From the NCBI RefSeq assembly GCF_947495455.1, contig NZ_CANLZC010000056.1:1-36357 (forward strand): 36,357 nt of DNA, read 5' to 3'. The DNA comes from an uncultured Shewanella sp. (GTDB lineage: Bacteria; Pseudomonadota; Gammaproteobacteria; Enterobacterales; Shewanellaceae). A program made the position numbers and the translations under genes. The notes under the pieces are model-generated. The model did no database searches and was not told where the DNA came from. It worked only from the letters and a program-made list of their open reading frames with translations. Positions within the stretch are counted from its first letter, which is position 1; every line of letters begins with the position of its first letter. Of the stretch, positions 32,210 through 36,357 are shown piece by piece.

Positions 32210-33535
32210 ATGATAAATAAGGTTTCAATTGCCACAGTATTAACAAGTTCATTATTAACCATGCCAGCTTGCTTTGCTGATGATGACAATGATGTGACAG
32301 ATTATTTAAATTATACAGTAAATGGTATGATTGAGGGCACAGATGATGGTACAGGTGAGAGTTATAATACAGCTGATGATGGTATCGATGATATTCCAGG
32401 TAATAAAATTTCCAGCATTACTATTTACGATCAAGGAAAGTACCTAACTGGGATCAAAATTGATTACCTCTATGGCGGATCAGTACTAGTGGGAAATGAT
32501 GATGACTCCTCCTCCACCATTGAACTCGATGCCAGTGAATTTATTAACTATGGCACATTGCGGTCCTATGAAGTCGATGATGATAAGTCCGTCATTTGCG
32601 GCTTTACATTCACTACATCAGATGATAATGAATATGAGCTCGGTAACTGTAAAAAAGGCTATGATCATTCAGGAACCTTTTCCTTAGAAAGCAGCGGCTA
32701 TGTGTTATACGGCTTAGCAGGCACCGTCAGCGATGATTATATTAATACGACAGCCATTGTTTATGGCGAGCCTTTAGAATTGGAATATTCTGGTATTGAA
32801 TTTGATACCGATGTGTCAGTAGGTTCAGCGAGCACTGGATTTTTATCCGATACTGTCGGGATCAATAATACAAATACAGAGCAATCAGCTACATTAAGTG
32901 TCACCTATAGCGAAACAGACAGTTCTACCGATAGCTACTCTTCTACCGCTGGCATAACTGAAGGCATGAGTGTCACCATCAGTGAAGAAGTGAAAAGTGA
33001 CGCGATTGTCTCTGTATCATCTAAATGGTCTTATACCTATGATATTTCTTTATCATACTCTGAGACCGTTGGCGAAACCACGACAGAATCATCAACGTCA
33101 AGCTTTACTGATTCATCTACATTAAATGTTTCGCCCATGACTATTACCGCGATGAAAAAAGTAGTCTATTCCAGTACCGCAAGTTTTCCCTATACCATTA
33201 CTTATACTAACCCATGGGATGGAAAAGAATTTTACGTTGAAGGCAGTATCGATAATGCCACAGCCGTCAGCTCTTATGTCGAATGGATCGATGTTGGTTA
33301 TGTAGACGATGATGGTTGTTATTATATTGATGAAGCTTATCAAGATGATTATGGCGATATGGTTGCCACTTGTACCTCAACTGATGACACTTCAACCGTA
33401 TCTAGCACCTCTGTCAGTACAACCAGCTTAAGCTCTTTAAACCTTAACAGCATAAAAATTAGTGAAGACGATACTAACTGGCAAATGTCTGATGAAGAAA
33501 TTCAATTCCGTCAAGAAAATGGAATAACAGACTAA
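32210..33535 (+). CDS. Predicted secreted jacalin-lectin/aerolysin-type pore-forming toxin
   Basis: This is a 441-residue exported protein. The ATG at 32210 is chosen because GGAGG lies 5 bases before it; the GTG at 32198 lies on that site. A signal peptide (1-23, MINKVSIATVLTSSLLTMPA then CFA) is followed by an acidic linker. Residues 66-186 read as a jacalin-like lectin: KISSITIYDQG, LTGIKIDYLYGGSVLVG, CGFTFTTSDDNEYELG, YVLYGLAGTVSDDYINTTAIVY. Residues 187-365 resemble an aerolysin module: Ser/Thr-rich alternating strands flank the candidate membrane hairpin GITEGMSVTISEEVKSDAIV (248-267), with a later FPYTITYTNPWDG strand pair. The tail 366-441 has C370 and C388 and may be a pro-region. 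The same domain order occurs in natterin/Dln1-type animal proteins. No immunity or secretion gene is adjacent. The fold is inferred from pattern. Confidence 0.72.
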   Translation: MINKVSIATVLTSSLLTMPACFADDDNDVTDYLNYTVNGMIEGTDDGTGESYNTADDGIDDIPGNKISSITIYDQGKYLTGIKIDYLYGGSVLVGNDDDSSSTIELDASEFINYGTLRSYEVDDDKSVICGFTFTTSDDNEYELGNCKKGYDHSGTFSLESSGYVLYGLAGTVSDDYINTTAIVYGEPLELEYSGIEFDTDVSVGSASTGFLSDTVGINNTNTEQSATLSVTYSETDSSTDSYSSTAGITEGMSVTISEEVKSDAIVSVSSKWSYTYDISLSYSETVGETTTESSTSSFTDSSTLNVSPMTITAMKKVVYSSTASFPYTITYTNPWDGKEFYVEGSIDNATAVSSYVEWIDVGYVDDDGCYYIDEAYQDDYGDMVATCTSTDDTSTVSSTSVSTTSLSSLNLNSIKISEDDTNWQMSDEEIQFRQENGITD

Positions 33536-33896
33536 TACCAATTCTCTTATATAGATGATCAATTCAGAGCTTCTCAGGCTTTTCAATTCAAGGCGCATTC
33601 ATTGAGAAAGGGTTATTTCCTTTAAAATGAATGCAACGCAGAAGTGGAATGTCTGAGCAGCTCACTTTGTGCGGGTCTCAACATACTTTATGCTACGTTA
33701 GATGCTTTCGATATACGACCTCATGGATGAGGGAGGTAGAGTGACGTTTGAACCCAAGCCGAGAATGCCTATTAGCTTCAATCATCTGCGACCACCATGG
33801 ATGGTGGGACTGTCTGTTAATGCAGGAGCAATTAACGACCTTGCCTACAGCATGTTGAACTCCCGCTGAAAGATCACTTATATAATAGAATTGGTA
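33536..33896. mobile_element. MITE-like element with 25-bp terminal inverted repeats
   Basis: The 361-bp segment begins TACCAATTCT directly after the toxin stop codon and ends AGAATTGGTA. The 25-base ends match inversely with three differences (left continues C-TTATATA-GA-TGATC, right complement A-TTATATA-AG-TGATC). Its boundaries are TA, as expected for Tc1/IS630-type target sites. It has no transposase frame. Inside are two short palindromes, CCTCATGGATGAGG (33719-33732) and CCACCATGGATGGTGG (33792-33807), sharing the loop ATGGAT. It is probably mobilised by an IS630-type transposase; one decayed copy lies 300 bp to the right. Confidence 0.75.
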
Positions 33897-33921
33897 TAAC
33901 ATCATTAATCAAAAAATAAAA

Positions 33922-33987
33922 AAGGGCGTTTAATATTCTGTGTCAGTGTTATCATTTAAATATCCAGCGCTTTATCTAAACGCCCTT
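33922..33987. repeat. 66-bp inverted-repeat element
   Basis: AAGGGCGTTTA (33922-33932) pairs perfectly with TAAACGCCCTT (33977-33987) around a 44-base AT-rich loop, with A/T runs outside both arms. It could be a terminator, a solo pair of IS ends or a tiny MITE. Just to the right, CCAATCTGAAT (33998-34008) repeats the end sequence of the neighbouring IS630 element. Confidence 0.5.
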
Positions 33988-34050
33988 CAAAAAAATTCCA
34001 ATCTGAATAATCGCACCAAGCATAGGACATAGGTCGTTGATATGCATATT

Positions 34051-34118
34051 GCATTAATGGCATTCCCTTTATCCATATAGGTCGTCACTTTCCGCGTTGA
34101 CTCACAGGGATATGGAAA
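34051..34118. repeat. Dispersed repeat, copy 1 (left of IS630)
   Basis: This segment of about 68 bp contains ATGGCATTCCCT, ATCCATATAGGTC and CCGCGTTGACTCACAG. It recurs in direct orientation at 35388-35456 with only a few differences. The two copies bracket the IS630 element but are not adjacent to its ends. Confidence 0.75.
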
Positions 34119-34178
34119 ATACAGACAATGTCGGGAAATATTGTCGTAGACCCACAAGAATATGGGGAATGCATATTC

Positions 34179-35342
34179 TACCAATCTGAATTCAAATGTG
34201 ATCTAATGTAGTACGACTTCATTTCGCTTTTTATTATGCAAAATTATTCTTCTAAACAACTTGTCGCATTATCTAAGTCTGAAAAAGACGCACGAATGAG
34301 AATTCGCTTATTGGCCGTTGCACGCTTTTTAGAAAACACATAATCGTGCTTTAGTGGCTCGCCAATTAAAGCTAAGTCGAACGAGCGTCAACGCTTGGGT
34401 TAAAAGCTATCTCACAGAAGGTATTGATGCATTGAGAAGTGATATGTTTAATCAAAATGCGAGTAAGATGATTCATGCACAAAAGCAAAAATTGTTTACC
34501 TATATCGATACCCATAGTCGCTCAGAAGAAGGCGGGCGACTCATAGGCAAGGATATTCAAGGTTATATCCAATCTGAGTTTGGTATTCAATATCATTTAG
34601 ATCATGTCTACAAGCTCCTGAAAAGCATTGGACTGAGTTGGATCACGAGTCGTTCGCAACATCCTAAACAATCAGAAAAAGTTCAGGAAGAGTTTAAAAA
34701 AACTCCTGATAAAAACGATCGATATGATCCCTGGGCACCTTCCGTTAGATCGCGTCGCCTATTGCTACAACCTAGGTGGTTTCAGGATGAAGCTCGCTTT
34801 TCTATTTAAAAGATGATCGGCAAAACACGACAGCAAAGCTCCGGGCGGCAACAGGCACAAGACCACGTGCAGTTCAACAACAGCAATTTACATTTTATAA
34901 ACCATAGGGCTTATATATTTGGTGCTGTATGCCCAGCCACTGGAAAAACCGAGGCACTCGTTACGCCATTAGTGAATAAAGAAGTCATGACACAGCACTT
35001 AAAGCAAATTTCAGAGGCAACAGAACCAGACAGATATGCACTTGTTATTACAGACGGTGCCCCTTGGCATACGAATGAAACAGCAGACTCATTCCATAAC
35101 TTATCAATATTGAAACTCCCGCCTTATTCTCCACTCTCTATTTACAAAAACTAAATCCTATCGAACAAGTATGGCAATGGCTAAGGCAGCACTGTTTAGC
35201 TAATAGATGCTTCAGAAATTATAATGATATTGTTGATAATGTTTGTCGTGCATGGAACACATTTATTGAGTGTACTAAAAGGGTCAAAAGCATATGCTCG
35301 AGAAGCTGGGCAAAAGTGACCAACTTCTAATGCAGATTGGTA
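34179..35342 (+). mobile_element. IS630-family insertion sequence, inactive
   Basis: The 1164-bp element is bounded by TA on both sides. Its ends TACCAATCTGAATT (left) and, in complement, TACCAATCTGCATT (right) form terminal inverted repeats. It carries a single rightward transposase gene broken by several frameshifts. Size, TA target and transposase sequence fit IS630. Since the transposase is broken, movement would need one supplied by another copy. Confidence 0.85.
34236..35330 (+). pseudogene. IS630-family transposase, frameshifted
   Basis: The original frame begins MQNYSSKQLVALSKSEKDAR (ATG 34236) and runs to FLEN near 34340. A frameshift there leads to RALVARQLKLSRTSVNAWVK, a winged-helix DNA-binding part. 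A second disruption near 34720-34880 scrambles the segment around WFQDEARF and includes a stop. The DDE part resumes with YIFGAVCPATGKTEALVTPL, YALVITDGAPWHTNE and LPPYSP. A third shift near 35140 precedes NPIEQVWQWLRQH, and the frame ends at TAA 35328-35330. At least three lesions make it non-functional. Confidence 0.88.
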
Positions 35343-35387
35343 TAAAGAATGTACTCTGAAAAAGTCCAGCTGCGAGTCCATCAACCT

Positions 35388-35456
35388 GCATCAATGGCAT
35401 TCCCTATATCCATATAGGTCATCACTCTCCGCGTTGACTCACAGCGATGTGAGAAA
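35388..35456. repeat. Dispersed repeat, copy 2 (right of IS630)
   Basis: This is the direct repeat of 34051-34118: ATGGCATTCCCTATATCC, ATATAGGTCATCACTCTCC and GCGTTGACTCACAGCGAT are shared with minor changes. Beyond it, 35457-35560 has no gene; it contains a 7-bp hairpin ATCAAGC-TTT-GCTTGAT (35529-35545). Confidence 0.75.
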
Positions 35457-35561
35457 TGTCGCCAGAAAAGCAAAAAGTGGCGTCTGTCATGGCCAGCTAC
35501 GGGTAAACCCTCCGCGTTCAGAGCCAGCATCAAGCTTTGCTTGATAAGCGCAGTCTCTTCA

Positions 35562-35641
35562 CCCTACTATCACATGAAAGGAAACATGCTGTGCATGTGC
35601 TTTTGTCTTCTCCATGTGAGAGTGTCATTTCCGCCATAAAC
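35562..35641 (+). repeat. Inverted fragments of the 5S rRNA 3' end
   Basis: On the plus strand 35605-35641 reads GTCTTCTCCATGTGAGAGT, GTCATTTCC, GCCA, TAAAC. This is the 3' end of a 5S gene plus its trailer, with a few small indels, in the orientation opposite to the real 5S at 35683-35802, and running into the same terminator hairpin at the same distance. A second piece at 35562-35576, CCTACTATCACATGA, matches the 5S (CCTACTCTCACATGG) in the normal orientation. It looks like the scar of a convergent rRNA operon end or of a duplication. Confidence 0.75.
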
Positions 35642-35672
35642 AAAAAAGCCTACTCAATGAGTAGGCTTTTTT
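35642..35672 (-). terminator. rRNA operon terminator
   Basis: A 15-bp perfect stem (AAAAAAGCCTACTCA 35642-35656, TGAGTAGGCTTTTTT 35658-35672) has a one-base centre, so the real loop is larger. T-runs on both strands make it bidirectional. It lies 10 bases beyond the 5S gene. Confidence 0.92.
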
Positions 35673-35682
35673 GTTTTATTTG

Positions 35683-35802
35683 GCGCCTGGAAATGACCTA
35701 CTCTCACATGGGGAGACCCCACACTACCATCGGCGCGATTGCGTTTCACTTCTGAGTTCGGAATGGGATCAGGTGGGACCACAATGCTATGGTTTCCAGA
35801 CA
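35683..35802 (-). rRNA. rrf: 5S ribosomal RNA
   Basis: A complete 120-base 5S rRNA, read leftward from TGTCTGGAAACCATAGC to TCATTTCCAGGCGC. The core GGTCCCACCTGATCCCAT, CCGAACTCAGAAGTGAAAC and GATGGTAGTGTGGGGTCTCC is almost identical to the E. coli gene. The ends TGTCTGGAAA and TTTCCAGGCG pair as the terminal helix. Confidence 0.97.
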
Positions 35803-36066
35803 AAATTTTGTCAGGAACAAAATTTCACGAACTTCAGTTCGCCCAGCGGGTCAATTACATGGACGTAATTGATGAAAATAATGTACCTAAATATGTTAAT
35901 TTGAAAAGCTGCTTTCAACGTTAGTCAAAAGAAAATAAATTGAGTGCCACTTACATTAAGTGTTTTTCTAATTTCGTTATAGAAACTATTTAGTGTCGAC
36001 CTCCATGGATGGAGGAAGTACTCAAAAACGTCAGGAACGTTTTTAGTGAAAACCCATTAGGGTTGT
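35803..36066 (-). other. 23S-5S spacer with five short palindromes
   Basis: The 264-base transcribed spacer carries palindromes at 35803-35825 (AAATTTTGT-CAGGA-ACAAAATTT), 35828-35841 (CGAACTTCAGTTCG), 35851-35872 (TCAATTAC-ATGGAC-GTAATTGA), 36000-36015 (CCTCC-ATGGAT-GGAGG) and 36024-36044 (AAAAACGT-CAGGA-ACGTTTTT). All stems are perfect. Some may serve as RNase III-type processing stems in the leftward transcript; the shared loops suggest they are members of a small repeat family. No tRNA is present. Confidence 0.8.

Positions 36067-36357
<291 letters not shown>

Noticed and set aside
33693..33905. Leftward frame within the MITE
   Set aside because: It is made of element repeats and inverted ends, so it is not treated as a gene.
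35537..35924. Rightward frames across the 5S region
   Set aside because: They are translations of the complement of 5S rRNA and spacer palindromes.

Overview
The window looks like the chromosome of a marine, low-GC (about 40%) gammaproteobacterium of the Shewanella/Alteromonadales type. This rests on the gene orders hemA-prfA-prmC and lolB-ispE-prs, on close resemblance of the Prs, LolB and HemA sequences to what I recall of Shewanella proteins, and on gammaproteobacterial 5S, 23S and tRNA-Trp sequences. The genus is an inference.

Layout. (1) 125-9365 is a catabolic locus for pyrimidines and hydantoins. A leftward block encodes beta-ureidopropionase, two NCS1 permeases, a yeast-type cytosine deaminase and dihydropyrimidinase. 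A divergent rightward pair encodes a beta-alanine/omega-amino acid transaminase and methylmalonate/malonate semialdehyde dehydrogenase. Together they would take cytosine or dihydropyrimidines to beta-alanine and on to acetyl-CoA; only the dihydropyrimidine dehydrogenase step is not visible. The 3' end of the deaminase gene is followed by decayed tandem copies of its own last codons. (2) 9400-10784 holds a PheC-like periplasmic protein and a methyltransferase. (3) 10949-17043 is core housekeeping: prmC, prfA and hemA leftward; lolB, ispE and prs rightward. (4) 17130-19485 holds a Bcr/CflA-type efflux pump and a nitronate monooxygenase. (5) 19928-22282 holds two paralogous, unrecognised beta-rich/coiled-coil proteins separated by a dead IS1595-type transposase. 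(6) 22574-24035 holds a ChaA-type antiporter and tRNA-Trp. (7) 24386-27346 is a complete hydrogen cyanide synthase operon, hcnABC. (8) 27442-31402 holds a small lipoprotein, an orphan CesT-like type III secretion chaperone, a PEP-mutase/isocitrate lyase family enzyme, and an adaptive-response pair (Ada/AlkA fusion plus Ogt). (9) 31403-35682 is AT-rich accessory DNA. It carries a secreted jacalin-lectin/aerolysin-type pore-forming toxin, a MITE-like element starting at its stop codon, a broken IS630-family element and dispersed repeats. (10) 35683-36357 is the distal end of a leftward rRNA operon (5S and the 3' end of 23S). Its spacer is full of small palindromes, and an inverted 5S fragment lies beyond its terminator.

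The most notable material is the predicted jacalin-aerolysin toxin, the hcnABC operon outside Pseudomonas, the paralog pair of unknown function, and a set of short palindromes that keep a GGA-containing loop while their stems vary in a compensatory way. All functional assignments come from reading the sequence and from memory of the families; no search was run.
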